The notes: generated from the letters alone by a model not told the origin. A stretch of DNA of 64,000 nt from Chrysemys picta bellii (GCF_011386835.1 NC_088800.1:82462981-82526980), one strand, 5' to 3'; positions 11,921-24,370 are shown, counted from the stretch's first letter. Program-made: numbers and translations.

Positions 11921-13185
11921 AAAGATACACCACCAGAACTGGTGCTAATTGGCATCTTTATTGGCAGTCTCATCAGAAAGGCCAAGGGATGAACAGACAA
12001 GGAGATTCAACTGCCCCCTCAACCCCCTAGAGGTGGCTTCTACATTTCAGTGATGGCCCAGAGTAGGAGACCTTGCATTGCTGATGCCTCTGTTGTACAT
12101 GTGCTATCAGTAAACAGAGGAATTTGGTGTCTGGGACCACCAATCATACACCATAGTCCTGATTCAACAAAGCGTTTAAGCACAACCAGCTTCCAGTTAA
12201 GTGAAATTTTAAAAGTAAAGCATGTGCCTAGGTGCTTCATAGAATCGTTAGCCTTATGAGTACTCACAAAATAAAGCAATAAACTCCAGTTTCCATGTAA
12301 GTTCCACCCTTTAAAAAAAACTCATTAGGAAGTTCACAATGCAAAAATTCCCCCGCACACAAGTCATTTGGTAGATTAATTACTCCTCCTTTTGGAAGAG
12401 GGATAACTAATTTAATCAAATCCATTTCACAAGTGCTAATTGTTATGGAAGAGACTATCCTTCACCTAAAGGGCAACTACACTCAAAAAGGCAAAAGACG
12501 TGGCTCTGCCTTCATCCTGCTGTCGTCATGTTCCATTATCTCTGACAGGTATTAATGATGCTATGGACACAGAGAAGCTGCCCCATAATTCTGAGAGGTA
12601 AGGAAAAACGTGAAGCAGGAACCATCCCATAACAACCCTGTTTGCTTTTGTAAGGTGATGGTAGAGGTGGCAACGACACCCAGTTTGATTCAAGCTGTGT
12701 CTTGCTTTCCAAATGGACAGTGAACATCTGATCTGCAAAAAGCCTTTCAGGCCCAGCAGTGAAAGTCATTTCTATTTCCCTCCTGTGGGATAGATGCAAA
12801 ATCATCCCAACTCTTTGCTACCTGAAACGAGTGACGTTGTTTTGGGGGGTTGGGTGAAATGGATTGGATAAAATAAGACTCAGTGCAAAACAAAAATTGT
12901 CCCCAAATTAGATGGTATTTTGAGTTTCAAAAACATCTGGAAGATCTTCAGAGAAATGTAGGGTCTGTGGGAGCAGAGACCATGGGCCACCTCACTACAC
13001 TGATTCACATCAACCAAGGAACTGGCCCCAGAGATTTCACTCGTCTGTAGAGTGTTATGTAATTTTAGAGAACTGAATTATCATCATTGGTAGTAACAAT
13101 AATAAGTAACTAGTTTGTTTTTCAAGTAAAGTTTTTGATGGTGAAAGATGCTGCATTGAGAACCCTGATTACTAAAATACTCGAT
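11921..13185. other. No gene recognised; one dispersed-repeat remnant
   Basis: Around 12155-12235 a diverged copy of the dispersed CACATGCTTAA-type repeat is visible (CTGATTCAACAAAGCGTTTAAG and AAAGCATGTGCCTAGGTGCTT). The rest shows no identifiable gene or transposon. Confidence 0.4.
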
Positions 13186-13189
13186 TAAC

Positions 13190-13440
13190 AGAACATCTAT
13201 TTATTCTCTCTACTGATCTGGCCTCCTAGCCATAATATCTGAGCATCTCATTGGCATTACCAAGTTAATCCTTATAACTCCCATGAGGATACAAGCTATG
13301 AGAAATATTATCCCTATTTCACACATGGTAGAACTGAGGTCCAGAGAGGTTAAACAATTTGCACAAGGTCTAGGATAAAACCAGGAACTCCTGAGAACCT
13401 AGCTCACTGCCTTAAGCACAAGACCATCCTTCCACCCTTA
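13190..13440. mobile_element. MIR/CORE-SINE-like remnant
   Basis: The order CCCTATTTCACA, GAACTGAGGTCCAGAGAGGTTAA, TTTGCACAAGGTC and ACCAGGAACTCC follows the MIR core and its downstream part. It is an old, non-coding SINE copy with unclear ends. Confidence 0.7.
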
Positions 13441-13959
13441 GTCATGGGGAAATGCACAGAGGCAATGCAACGGAGTGGTGAGTGGAGCATTCAGTAACCC
13501 TGCCCATATTATCTTTGGTGTCTGGACTGAGGTCCAGTTGGGACGTGGAGGACACTGTGGCACAGAGAACTAGAGCTCTAGTTGAAGCAATATGCCACAG
13601 CAGTACACCCTGCAAACTTTATAGAAGGTGTTGCTTGGAATCCAAATCTCGAACCAGATCTGATTTTCTCACTTGGTCCATCTCCAAAATAGACCAAATT
13701 AAAATGCCAGCTCCAAACACTCCTGAGCGTTTAGGAGAGCTTTGCATCTCAATTTTGCAGCTCAGTTTCATATCTACTAGTAACTGAACTTAAATCCACC
13801 AACTCATTCCAATTAGGCCACCCAACAGCCAGATGCTAACAACTTAGGGACCCCATCCACATGGCAAATTTCTTCCGTCCCAACTGGGTAGGCGTGTAAT
13901 TGATTGAAACCATGGTTTACGTCTAGACAGCATGTGGTTAATAGAGTTGTTTGGAAAAT

Positions 13960-14255
13960 AGAAGTTTCATCTCGTGACATTTCAAAATTAGTTTCTAGTC
14001 TGAATACGACTGGAAACTAAACCACATCAAAAACATTCACTTGAAAGGAAAATTCCGAGCAAGTTCTAAACCAGAAATATTGAAAAATGTCCACATTTTC
14101 GATCAACAAAAATGATTTTTTTGAAATGTTGATTCAAAACCAAACCAATATATGTTTCAATCTTTCTTGCCCAAAACCTGACATTCTAAATCAGAATGTG
14201 TGGCAGGAAAAAAACCTTTCTGCATTTGAAGTCTTGACCAGTTCTAGTTAATAAT
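13960..14255. repeat. AT-rich GAAAATTT/AAATTTTC dispersed repeat
   Basis: The sequence alternates A-rich and T-rich words such as TTGAAAAATG and AAATGATTTTTTTGAAATG, and ends near CCAGTTCTAGTTAAT. Similar composition and word use occur at 30640-31030, 36810-37100 and 60070-60500, suggesting one dispersed family. I cannot assign it to a named family. Confidence 0.45.
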
Positions 14256-14309
14256 CATTTAATAACCAATGAATCTGCGGCCCCTGTGGTCATTTCATTT
14301 CTTCTCCTG

Positions 14310-14475
14310 TTCATAGAGTCCAATGCTGGAAGGAACCACAATGATCATCTACATTGACCTCCTGTACAATTTTCACTTCACCAGGCAGGATTCTCATGGG
14401 GCATGAAGCCACGGTCTCTAGCACAGAGGGTGAGAATCAAATCTATAGGTCACCAATGAGCCATTAAGCACATAC
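14310..14475 (-). mobile_element. CR1 LINE 3' fragment
   Basis: A diverged CR1 tail: CATAGAGTCCAATGCTGGAAGGAACCAC, then GATCATCTACATTGACCTCCTGTA. The spacing is the same as in the CR1 3' block at 5500-5560. It is non-coding and 5'-truncated. Confidence 0.7.
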
Positions 14476-14479
14476 ATAT

Positions 14480-15428
14480 TGTACATTTGATATTGTGATA
14501 TTTAGAGATCATGCAATAAGGCATGAAAACATGGAAGTGCTCCGTACAAAGTTACCAACCGCTCTAAAGAATTAGAGGTCTGGATAGGAAGCTAACATTG
14601 ATTGAAACTACCCTTCTCATGCTCTAATTATGGAAAACTGTGCTAGGGTGACATTTAGTGAAAACTAAGGATTGTCCTAAAATGTACCATTAAAAAGCAT
14701 TGTCTTCATGGTCCAGTAGCATGTACCTTACTTAATGTTTAATCCAATACACTTTGGGAAGCTGAACAGGACAATGTCGTCACAAGCTGCAGTTAATCAT
14801 GTTAAAAGCTGCAGAGATAGTATTATGATGGATTAGAGATGAATAGGGCTTTTATAAAACAAACTCAAACCAAACCAAGTCAATCTGCTTACAAAACAGC
14901 ATTACGATAAGTCAAATCAAATCGTTGCTGTTAAATACAGTCTAAACCAATAAAACATGTAAACCTAGAAGTGCCAGGCAATAGTACCGCATCAAAAGTA
15001 CCAGCGAGACCTTTTCCAGAGCTACCGCATTGCCAAGCACTCTTGGACAGATAACAGATAACTGGGTTCAAAGCTGAATACATAAAATCGCATTACAAAC
15101 ATTATGGATGACAAGCTTTGTGGGTAAAAGTAAGAGAGAGACTCATCATCTGAATCTGAAATAAAGCTTATATACAAAATACACTGTAGGGAAAAGTAGA
15201 TTTCTGGTGATATGATACATTAGCTAAAATAGAACCTTAGAGGTTCTTCTTTAGATATACCCATTGGTGTGTCACTGAGAATTTTGCTATTGATTTCAAT
15301 GGGAGCAGAAGCAGGCTCACAGAATACAAGATTTTTCATAAATGGTTTATACCCCATGCACCTTGTGTAATAGTAGGTCAGACTCAGGAGTAGGCACTCT
15401 GGATCACAGGCCAGGATGCTAGATAAAC
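14480..15428. other. No gene recognised
   Basis: No transposon or exon identified. The dispersed GATTTCAATGGGAGCAG motif occurs near 15292. Confidence 0.45.
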
Positions 15429-15958
15429 ACACACTACAGTGTGAGTGGGAGAACACTTTAACCTGTCTGGCCATTCAATGACAGACCTGCGGGTGCCTAT
15501 CTTACAACAGAAAAACTTCAAAAACAGTCTCCAACAAGAGACTGCTGAGCTGGAAGTGATATGCAAACTAGATACAATCAACTCAGGACTGAATAAGGAC
15601 TGGGAATGGTTGAGCCATTACAAACATTGAATCTATCTCCCCTTGTAAGTATTCTCACACTTCTTATCAAACTGTCTGTACTGGGCTAGCTTGATTATCA
15701 CTTCAAAAGTTTTTTTTTCTCTTACTTAATTGGCCTCTCAGAGTTGGTAAGACAACTCCCACCTGTTCATGCTCTCTGTATGTGTGTATATATATCTCCT
15801 CAATATATGTTTCACTCTATATGCATCCGAAGAAGTGGGCTGTAGCCCACGAAAGCTTATGCTCTAATAAATTTGTTAGTCTCTAAGGTGCCACAAGTAT
15901 TCCTGTTCTTTTTGCGGATACAGACTAACACGGCAGCTACTCTGAAACACACTACAGT
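15429..15958 (+). mobile_element. Penelope-like element, 5'-truncated, with target duplication
   Basis: The element body runs from about 15441 to 15946. It holds the last part of the GIY-YIG open frame, a 3' UTR, and the conserved tail (GCATCCGAAGAAGTGGGCTG onward) ending at CTCTGAAAC. It is flanked by a 12-bp direct repeat, ACACACTACAGT, at 15429-15440 and 15947-15958. One to two bases at the right edge are ambiguous between the element end and the duplication. It matches the copy at 41352-42231 closely over the shared part. Confidence 0.85.
15448..15630 (+). pseudogene. GIY-YIG endonuclease C-terminal fragment (Penelope-like)
   Basis: About 60 codons remain, starting at GEHFNLSGHS, which holds the Glu of the endonuclease core, and ending at the native stop after WEWLSHYKH. 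The GIY and YIG tyrosine motifs and the whole reverse transcriptase are missing because of 5' truncation. It aligns without gaps to residues 132-191 of the fragment at 41366-41914 with a handful of substitutions. It cannot make an active enzyme. Confidence 0.85.
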
Positions 15959-16224
15959 AGATATCTCCTCACCGGTTCAAGTATTACATCCACCTTAAAT
16001 GCCGGTGCAGGTGTGCAGTGTTGCTGGAACTCTGCTCTCAAAAAAAGTCCAGCTTACTTAAAGCTTGTGTGGGGAGGACCACCATGGGAAGCAGAAGGAT
16101 GTGATTTTAAAATCAAATATCACCTGGGCCAGAACAAACTGCTATGCATCCTTGGAAAGATGGCTTCCCTCTGTTGTTAGGATCCTTGATAAATGGTGCT
16201 TTCCAATCCACACGGGTAAAAGTT

Positions 16225-16345
16225 TCAAAAGCGCCCAAATCCTACTGACTTTCAATGAGACTTAGGCTTCTAAATGCCTAAGTCGCTTCTGAAAATGGGA
16301 TTTAGGCTCCTAAGTCATATTGGCATTTTTCCAAACGTCACTCTT
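16225..16345. repeat. Dispersed palindromic repeat (GATTTAGGCTCCTAAGT type)
   Basis: The segment has CTGACTTTCAATGAGACTTAGG, then CTAAATGCCTAAGTCGC and GGGATTTAGGCTCCTAAGT, which are partly self-complementary. Related wording occurs at 47050-47270 and 61440-61515. This fits an old non-coding interspersed repeat. I cannot name the family. Confidence 0.5.
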
Positions 16346-16904
16346 GTTTCACAGACCGTCAGTTAAACAGGAATGCTCCTAGAGGAAGCTTATTCTATGG
16401 GCTGACTCTGGTGGGTTTGCTTTTCTGCCTGTCCCAGTGAATAATAAATACACTACGGGCGACCTGTATTTTAAAGCATGTTTCCTATGCAGGACTACGG
16501 TTTTTTTTTTAAAACAGCAAGCTTTCTGCATTTTCCACATTAATCCAACCCCTGGAACAATCATGGGTTTAAAGGGAAAATGTAACATCTCAAAGAATCT
16601 CTAGGTGAGAAGTGTGGGAGAGAAACGTTTTTTGTTAAATACATTTCGTACGCTGTGCTGAAAGCTCTTTCTTCTGCTGAAAGCAGGTGACCACATGCCT
16701 CCGCGAGTGATATTGTGGGGGCATAGAAAGTTGGCTTAGGGAAGAAACTTTCTTCAGTTGAATACTTTGGTTTCAGCTGTGCTACTCAGAAAAATCCTTT
16801 CAAGCAATGAAGGAAAGAGGAGGAGGCTTTCTGCCAATCTCCAGGTGGCTGGGGGTTACTTTCAATCACATACTATAGCTTTTGTAAAAGGCATCTCCGC
16901 TAGC

Positions 16905-17050
16905 TCATTGACAAAGAGCAAATGAGGCAAGAAAATATTGTCTCTATTGTAAAGATGGCAAAAGCGAGTCAAAGAGGTGCTAAGGAACTTTTCCGCGGTC
17001 ACACAGCGCAGCCTACTACAAAACCCAACCGCTCTGGCTCCCCGGACTTA
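16905..17050. mobile_element. MIR/CORE-SINE-like remnant
   Basis: The order AAAGATGGCAAAAGCGAGTCAAAGAGG, GCTAAGGAACTTTTCCGCGGTCACACAG and a following pyrimidine-rich part matches a diverged MIR core and downstream region. Ends are uncertain. Confidence 0.5.
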
Positions 17051-18040
17051 CTCCTCCCATTCACCACTTTACTTCTCAGGTCAACCCCCTAACCAATGAA
17101 TCATACGCTACGGACACATCTTGTTGAAAATCCAGTGAACCAAAGACCATCTCTTCAGCCAGCCTTTCCCTCCTCCCTTCCAGGAGAGGTACAAAGCAGT
17201 GGAGAGAGCCTGGTGAGTGCAGAGTTGTGTAATGTATTGGCTTTGCGCATCTGTGAGTGAGAGGCACTGCCCTCTGGTGCAAATTCACGAAGAGGATAAG
17301 GAACCTACTATTGTTAACAGCTAAAGGAACTCACCCTTTTAAGCTCAAGTGGTAGAAGCTGAAGGCTCAGGAATCCAAAGCGGATTTAGTTAGTAACTAT
17401 ATCTACAGCACATGGATTTGGAACAGCTGGGAGAGGTTCCCATAGATCCCCGGCTTTCACGAGGCCATGCCCTTTACCCGTTCCACAGCCCGTTCAGCAC
17501 CTCCCTCCAGAAAGGGAGCACTAGGTAGGAAACACTGAGGCAAACTTTTTGGAGTTCTCTGGGCCCGTCTCTTACTGCAGGTTCAGCGCGCCAGTACGGC
17601 TCACGGTCTCACTTGCACGTTGCAAAGATTAGCCACAGTCAAAACATACCCCCATCCTTTTTCAAATCCAGCCACAGCATGTGTCTGACAAAAGACATTA
17701 AAATGATTATGAAAGAGCAGCAATATTTCTCTCTGAACATCCTGTTATAAGTCTCTCAGCAGGGAAATTGATACTCTAAATAACATACTATAGAGTTTGC
17801 ATAACAGGTTTTTTCCACTCATTATCCCTGTCCATTAATCAGCAAAGCAATATTCCTTTGGCGCCTTCCAAAATTCGGATGATAGCTCACTCCATCACAG
17901 CCTTTTCAGGGATTCTTAGGACGGGGCTGAAATTCTTTCAGAGTGCTTGACACAAGAGGTGGCTGCATGGGAACCAGGCCTAAGGCACGCTCTGGTTGTG
18001 GCTCTAGATGCAGAGGGCCAAATTCAGATCTCATGCCAGT
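17051..18040. other. No gene recognised
   Basis: No transposon, exon or RNA gene identified in this kilobase. Confidence 0.45.
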
Positions 18041-18235
18041 CAAAGGACAAAGGTGCCAGGTAGGTTGCCTAGGGAGGTTGTGGAATCTCCATCTCTGGAG
18101 ATATTGAAGAGTAGGTTAGATAAATGTCTATCAGGGATGGTCTAGACAGTATTTGGTCCTGCCATGAGGGCAGGGGACTGGACTCGATGACCTCTCGAGG
18201 TCCCTTCCAGTCCTAGAATCTATGAATCTATAATG
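18041..18235 (+). mobile_element. CR1 LINE 3' end
   Basis: Reads CCTAGGGAGGTTGTGGAATCTCC (the coding end, [14 protein letters not shown]), then TCAGGGATGGTCTAGA, then GACTGGACTCGATGACCTCTCGAGGTCCCTTCCAG, and ends with TCTATGAATCTAT, the degenerate CR1 octamer. It is in plus orientation and 5'-truncated. The reading frame is disrupted after the first segment. Confidence 0.9.
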
Positions 18236-18541
18236 GACTTACACCTGGAGCCAATGGCATTGAATGCAATTCTGACTTTGACCTCAAGTTGTTACACCCT
18301 ATTTACACTAAAGAGCCTCATAGCAGAAAGAGATGGAGCTTGGGTGTAACAAATGACTATCAAGGAGGTTCTTTAGGGAGGCTGCTGGGTATAAACAGAC
18401 CCTGCAGTTCTCTCTGGCTCCTAGACTAACATGACCTGTACTGCCTAAAGTAACAATACAGGTTCTCCCTAAAGATCTGGCTTGGATTAGGCTGTCATGG
18501 AATGAAAAGACTGGCTACACCTACATACACCAGATCTCTAA

Positions 18542-18841
18542 GGCCTGGTCTACACTGGGTGGGGGGCGGGGGATCGATCTAAGTTACGAAACTTCAGCTA
18601 CGTGAACAACATAGCTGAAGTCGACGTACTTAGATCTATTTACCGCAGTGTCTTCACTACGGTGAGTCAACTGCTGCCGCTCCCCTGTTGACTCCACCTG
18701 CTCCTCTCGCCCAGCTGGAGTACAGGAGTTGATGGGAGAGAGCTCGGGGATCGATTTATCGCGTCTAGACTAGACACGATAAATCGATCCCTGCTGGATT
18801 GATCGCTGCCCGCCGATCCGGCAGGTAGTGAAGACATACCC
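18542..18841. mobile_element. 300-bp MITE, PIF/Harbinger-like ends
   Basis: Ends are GGCCTGGTCTACACTG on the left and the weakly matching GGGTATGTCTTCACTACC (reverse complement) on the right. The base triplets just outside are TAA and TAT. Inside are AACTTCAGCTACG...CATAGCTGAAGTCGACG and GGGGATCGATTTATCGCG...CGATAAATCGATCCC, both palindromic. The copy at 47694-47987 has the same plan and length with exact TAA duplications. Three-base TAA targets point to PIF/Harbinger, though this is an inference from the ends only. There is no coding capacity. Confidence 0.7.
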
Positions 18842-18989
18842 TATATGGCCCAGAGCATTCCTGGCCGTGGACAAAGCGCATGATAGTATCATGCTGTAAC
18901 CATCCCCACTGTAAAACTGATAACTAACCACTGTCATTTCCTTACTAAAATACATACAGCATCCTCACATACTTTATACTCAGCTATAA

Positions 18990-19400
18990 TGCAGAATCTC
19001 ATTTTTGACATATTTTCCCCTGTGGGAATTGATTATTTGAAATTGATAAAAGAAGGTGCTATCTCCTTCCCCCAAACAAAATGTCAAATTAGCCTCTGGA
19101 ACTCATTACCACCGGATATTATTGAGGCCCCGTTCTTAATAGGATTGAGTAGCCAGATGTATACTAGTAAGGATTTTAAAAAATAATAAAAATCAAGAGA
19201 TCTGGAAAGAATGTAAGCTGACCATTAACTGAAGGGGCTTGGGAAGGGACTTTCCTCATTGGTAGATTTCCCCAGAACTATCTTTGATAGGATTTCTTGC
19301 CCCATTCTCTGAAGCAGCTGGTATTGGCCACTGTCAAAAGACAGGCTACTGGACTAGATGGACCCTGGGTCTGATCTAGTCTGACATTCCTAGATTCCCT
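18990..19400 (+). mobile_element. CR1 LINE 3' region, diverged subfamily
   Basis: The stretch includes a decayed coding-end segment (CTGGAACTCATTACCACCGG) and ends in ACTGGACTAGATGGACCCTGGGTCTGATCTAG, a CR1 3' variant also seen at 38505-38762. It is in plus orientation with no octamer clearly left. The open frame at 18989-19186 lies within it and is not a host gene. Confidence 0.75.
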
Positions 19401-19865
19401 TAAATTACAGAAATCCGAGAGCAAATTTATCCCACCACTGAAACCCAGCCTCCTCTGGGAGGTGGGAGGAGGAAGGGGAATGCTTTGAATATTTTTTGCT
19501 CCAGCAACACTACATGGCCTCTTAAGGCAGATATAGAGAGTTATTTTAGATACAAAAACACAACAGGAGTTTTTTGTCATTTAATATTGCAGAATAATAG
19601 AACTATGCAAACTGGGCTATTAAGTCTATATTCTAATAATAAGATTGCTCTCCTGCAATCCCATGAAAGCTAATGCAGTTGATATTGGTTTAATCTTCAT
19701 TAAAACATTCAGTCCCCTGTATTTGTGAAGCCGCTCTCTGCCTTAATCTGTTTGCAATTTCCTGTTTTTATTCCGATTCCACTGTATTTAATCACAGGTC
19801 ACATTTATGATTTCCCCATTATGAAGACAGGCTCATCCTTCTGAAATACCCTACCAATTTAGGGG
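19401..19865. other. No gene recognised
   Basis: No recognisable exon, transposon or RNA gene. Confidence 0.4.
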
Positions 19866-20170
19866 GAAAAGGTGATCTAGTGGGTACTGCACTGAGTTAG
19901 GGACCTCAGACACGTGGGTTTAATTTCTGGCTTTGTCACTGACTTCCTGTGTGACTTTATGCGAGTCACTTAATCTCTCTCTCTCTTCCTCATTTCTCCA
20001 TCTATAAAATGGGGAAATCCTTCCTCCCACTTTTTGTCTGTCTTGTCTATTTAAACTGTAAGCTTTTCAGTACAGGGACTGACTCTCATTTGTACAGCGC
20101 CTAGCACACTGGAGTTAGGATCTTGGTTGCAGCCTCAATGTGTGCTACTGTAATAGAAATAAATATGAGT
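19866..20170 (+). mobile_element. Near-complete CORE-SINE with tRNA-like head
   Basis: Head: a tRNA-like region with an A-box-like TGATCTAGTGGGTACTGC (about 19871) and a B-box-like GTGGGTTTAATTTCTGG (about 19915). Middle: a CORE/MIR-like block with GTGACTTTATGCGAGTCACTTAA and CTCATTTCTCCATCTATAAAATGGGG. Tail: CATTTGTACAGCGCCTAGCACACTGG, finishing in AATAGAAATAAAT. The boxes would once have driven RNA polymerase III transcription. The tail presumably recruited a partner LINE. It is the most complete SINE of this family in the window. Confidence 0.85.
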
Positions 20171-21915
20171 AGTAAAACATCTCTAAACACTGGGCAAATG
20201 GTGGGACCGAGCTGTACAAAACATGAACATGAAGCCTCACCAAGCCATCTTTTTATGGTAATTTTAAAGACAAGAACTAGACTTTGAGCAAAAGGGATTA
20301 ATTTTTAAACAGAAATTGAATACCATTACTGTAACTCTCCAGATTTCCTCTTTCCACGGTGCAGCAAGTCTTTCATCATCTAGGAAGCACTACCCAGGGA
20401 TCAGCCAACCCCAAAAAGTGTATGTACAATGAGCCAAATATTTAGCTTTCTCTCTCCCATTGACCTGAAGTTTCGAGTCTGAATATTTGGGATGGAAATC
20501 TTGGGAGAAAAGGCTTTCTGATGAGGATTCCTGTTGCCTCCACATCCATTCACAATATGAAGAGCCATGAGGAAAGGGATGCACTGGGCAAAAAAGCCCT
20601 TTTTGTGGCATTTTGGCATTTCTGGCCCCAGTTCAAAAGCAGAGCTGAAAATACTCTTCAAAAGCGCTCAGTTGCTTGTGCTTGTCACACTGTGAAGTAC
20701 TTTTATATTGGCCAGCAAAGCTGCTCCTGTCACTCCGGTGAAACACCCGTCAGTCTCCAGGCAATAAAAACGCTGGTTCCTGCTTGTTGTAAGGCACTTT
20801 AGCAGTGGGTCCAGTCGCTTTTCTAGCCCTCTAAGCTTAAAGCAAAGGACAAACCCAAACTCCTAGCTCCACTGCACTGTTTATGGCTGCTTCATGTCTT
20901 TGTTAGGTATTTCCTCAATTTAAATTCAAGCCTAATTAAACTAAACACTACTATCTCAGCTACCTGCTCGTACCCCATAAAGCCTCTTCTGCTCCTTATA
21001 CATAGGGCAGTCTAATGCAGAAGTCTAAACGTTTTCAATGTACATGTATGTCAAGATACACACACATGCATACGCACATGACTTAGGCTTCACAGGAATG
21101 AATATTTCCTACAAGCAGCCCCTTCATTTTCACCACTCTCCAGCCTCCTCTTCTCAGTCTGTTGCAGGAGCACAGAAAACAACCATCCCTCTTTATATGT
21201 ATGTGTGTAGATCTTACAGATTTGGGGGCCATCCAGATGTATTTCCCATTGCAGGAAAAATCAGTAATGCAAACCATTTTCTTAGTATATCTTGCTTATT
21301 TACACTATATATGCTAGTCCTGAAACAGAGGTGGTCAGAATCAGCACTCAGGCAAGCCCCTCTTTAAGAAATTGCAGCCCAAATATGAATGCCTTGTTCC
21401 AAGGAAGAAATTCTGCACCAAGACATGACTCTAGCTAGAGAGATCAAGGCTGAGGGCAAGCTCTCTTGCTGCTTGCCACAGCTACTCCCCAAAAATCTGC
21501 CCCACAAAAACTAACAATGCAGCATTTTTTCAAAGACTGTACACTGCTCGCAGGCTAGGACAAAGAATTTGAAAACTCTGTAACAGCCCCACCTAGTGAC
21601 TCCCACCACAACACAATGGAAAACGCTAAGCAACCTTAACACAGAGTTAACTGCTGCTGCTCCGCCTATAGAAAGGAAAAATGTTGGTTGGAAATGAACT
21701 GTGTGTATGTTTTCTTAAATAACTTTCATTCTGTACATCAGTAAGAGAAACTTCCCTCCGCCAAAAAAAAAAAAGTGGAAAAGTGAGCAGAATATGCTGG
21801 AGACAGTTGTGACATTATTTTGTGCATATACAGACCCTATGTCCCGGCTTCATGTGCACAAGCCACTGGCTGATGCTCCAGTCTGACAGCTGGCTACACC
21901 AAGGATAAGGAGCAG
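20171..21915. other. No gene recognised
   Basis: Apparently unique sequence. The overlapping frames near 20400-20800 and 21038-21367 have no recognised domain. A short A run lies near 21762-21774. Confidence 0.45.
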
Positions 21916-21919
21916 AGTT

Positions 21920-22015
21920 CGTTGGGAATTTTTCAACTTTTTTGTTGTTGGAAAAATGCCAATTTGTTGAACTTGAAAACTTTCTGCAGAAACGTATCGG
22001 TTTCGACTAAGCTCA
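21920..22015. repeat. AT-rich dispersed repeat fragment
   Basis: TTGGGAATTTTTCAACTTTTTTGTTG and GTTGAACTTGAAAACTTTC resemble the word use of the AT-rich family at 60070-60500. The copy is short and diverged. Confidence 0.35.
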
Positions 22016-22064
22016 CTCAGCTCCAGGATGGAATGTCTGGTTGGGAGAGAGTAAAACGCACCCC

Positions 22065-22175
22065 AGACGAACGCAGTGGGTAGGGCATTCACCTGAGATA
22101 TGGGAGACCCGGGTTTCAAGTACCCGCTCTTCCTATTCTAAGGTAGACCTCTCTCATTTAGACAAGACAACCACT
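22065..22175 (+). mobile_element. SINE tRNA-like head fragment
   Basis: GCAGTGGGTAGGGCATTCACC is A-box-like and CCCGGGTTTCAAGTACCCGC is B-box-like, about 30 bases apart, as in a tRNA-derived SINE head. No acceptor stem pairing is evident, so it is not a tRNA gene. The downstream SINE body is not recognisable. Confidence 0.6.
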
Positions 22176-22179
22176 GGCT

Positions 22180-24135
22180 ATTCTGGGGTGGGGGTGTCTG
22201 TCTCATGTTTTTTCACACACACACCAAAATATATATTTTGGTCTCATTGTTCCGATGCAGAATGAGAACAAATTTCAAAACGCCGACGTTTTGTGAAAAC
22301 AGGATTCTCGTTTCCCAGCTAGCCCTACTAAACGAATCTGTTGCTACCTGTAGCCATTGGAGTTCTCCTTTAGCTCAAAAGGTGACTCGGCCTGCAGTTG
22401 TGCAGCTGAATGAAAATCATTGGATTATTCAACCAGCTCCAGTTGTGAGGTTTAATTCATCGGCCTTTCTAAAGCATTTTAAGGTTCTCAGCGGAACAGT
22501 CCTACATCAATACAAGGTATTATTTTGATTAGTGATGCATGTAATGAGGCTAACTGGTCTAAAGCAGTAGTAAAATAATGCATGTATACGGAAAAAAATG
22601 ATTTAAACAGATTAATTAGGGAAATGTTAACAAGACCCTTTGGATCTTTACTTGGTGAAGAAAATCAAAATCTTTGCCACATGTCTGGAAACTAACCCTA
22701 ACTCTGGAGATTGGAGAAGCACCAGTTCCATTACGATTTTCATACAATGGTCCAGATCTCCAATTGCTTATGCTGCATTGCCATTAAAAGTTAAATTGTT
22801 CCAGTCTGCGCTGCAGCTGGGCATCGTCATTAGAAAGTTCCATGAATACAGAGCTTACCCGGAATTATTTCAGCATTGGTCCATTGCCAACATAATGCCA
22901 TAGGCGAGAGTTTTTCTTTTGAAACAAAAAACCTGATGCTGCGAAATGATGGAAACTAGCAGAAAGCTGGATTTTTAAAAAAATTCTCCAGTGTGAAAGG
23001 AAAAAGGTATTACATTCCTCTATGTAAACACATTGGTCCTGATGCTCCATTCCTTACCCCACATGTGGTCATTTACCCCAGTGCAAAGTGAATGCAAATC
23101 ATTGTTACTTTCATTTAATAGCATTTTATATCCACTTTGCACAGGTTTAAACGACAGCTCTTCATTTCCTTTGCTCATCATAATCACTGTTTAAATGGTC
23201 TCATCTATTTGTTTGTTAAAAACCCAGCTCGCCGCTAATTTACAAGGCATCTTAAAGGGCTCAAGTGATAGGTGTACCCTGAAGAAGAAAAAAACCCCAG
23301 AAACAGAGATGAATCAAATCAAAGATTCTGCATTGCAAAAGGGTTCATGTTTAAGGTCATGGAGTTTAATGCCTTATGCCACCCCTGAACCTGACAGACA
23401 TTTATTTTTAATTCATTTCCTAGGGAATTACTTTCCTCTCTCTCCCCTGAAGCTGTTCATTCCAGGAATAATCTTGCAGCGGGGGGTGGGGTGGGGGGAA
23501 ATGCTGATTGGTTAACACTGCAACACCCTTCCCAAAGGTAACATCCGCCCCAAGTCATTCTTCCATGCATGGTGCTTACTTCTGCCACCCATTTGGAGTG
23601 TCTGCAAGGGGTGTGCATGTGTGTGGGGTGTGCATGTGTGTGGATATGTGTATATGTGCGTGCACACACACACAGAAGTTACAGGAGGGCAGGGCCCCAT
23701 AGCAAATATTTGGAATCTAGTCCAACGATAGTAAGCACCAAATCCTGATCTCATTGAAGTCAATGGGAAGTTTCCTGCTGACTTCAGAGGAATCAGGATT
23801 TGAGTTGTCCCTCTTCACAAGGGCCTCTCGGATTTCAGACCCAAATTTAACGCTGGGGCCCAAACTAGACCCTTCTGTTTTTATTACAGACAGTCAGTCA
23901 GTGACAACAGAAGTTCTGAATTGGGGAAGTTGTAGGAAAGTGAAGTTGAATCCCAGATCATTGTGATCCTTCCAGCACTGCTGCTATCCTTCACTCCCCC
24001 ATTGTGGGCTCCTCCCCTTACTGGACCCTGGTAGGCTGAGTTGGAGTCTCCAATAGCCACTTTCTATCTCAGTTCTTCAGTCAGTAATGGAGGTAAGATT
24101 CTCTATGTAACTAACAGACTAACCATGAGCCATTC
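22180..24135. other. No gene recognised; GT/CA-rich low-complexity tract
   Basis: A purine/pyrimidine-alternating GTGTGCATGTGTGTGG tract lies at about 23608-23675. The dispersed motif TGAAGTCAATGGGAAG, with a nearby CTGACTTCAGAGGAATCAGGA, lies near 23755-23800. I see no exon. Confidence 0.45.
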
Positions 24136-24139
24136 TGAT

Positions 24140-24370
24140 GGACCCTTGGCACTACCATATGCTTGATCCAGCAACGTTTACTTACACAGGTAAATTCATT
24201 AAGTCAATGAGGGTTAAAAGTTCAGGCTGAGAGCTCTTGTTATAATTTCTACATAAAATACAGTCTGGCACACACGGGCATATGGGCCCTGACCCAGCAA
24301 ATCATGTAAATGGGACTGCTCATATGCTTAAAGATAAACATGAGTAAAAGTGCTTATTGGGGCCATAGCT
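24140..24370. repeat. Dispersed palindromic repeat (CATATGCTTAAAG type)
   Basis: GATCCAGCAACGTTTACTTACACAGG and the later CCAGCAAATCATGTAAATGGGAC, CATATGCTTAAAGATAAACATG and GTAAAAGTGCTTATTGGGGCC form a loose inverted arrangement. Related copies appear at 46970-47035, 47280-47400, 51190-51425 and 51930-51990. It looks like an old non-coding interspersed element. Confidence 0.5.

Noticed and set aside
22076..22135. Possible tRNA gene
   Set aside because: Only the two promoter boxes are recognisable. Stems do not pair, so it is a SINE head remnant.
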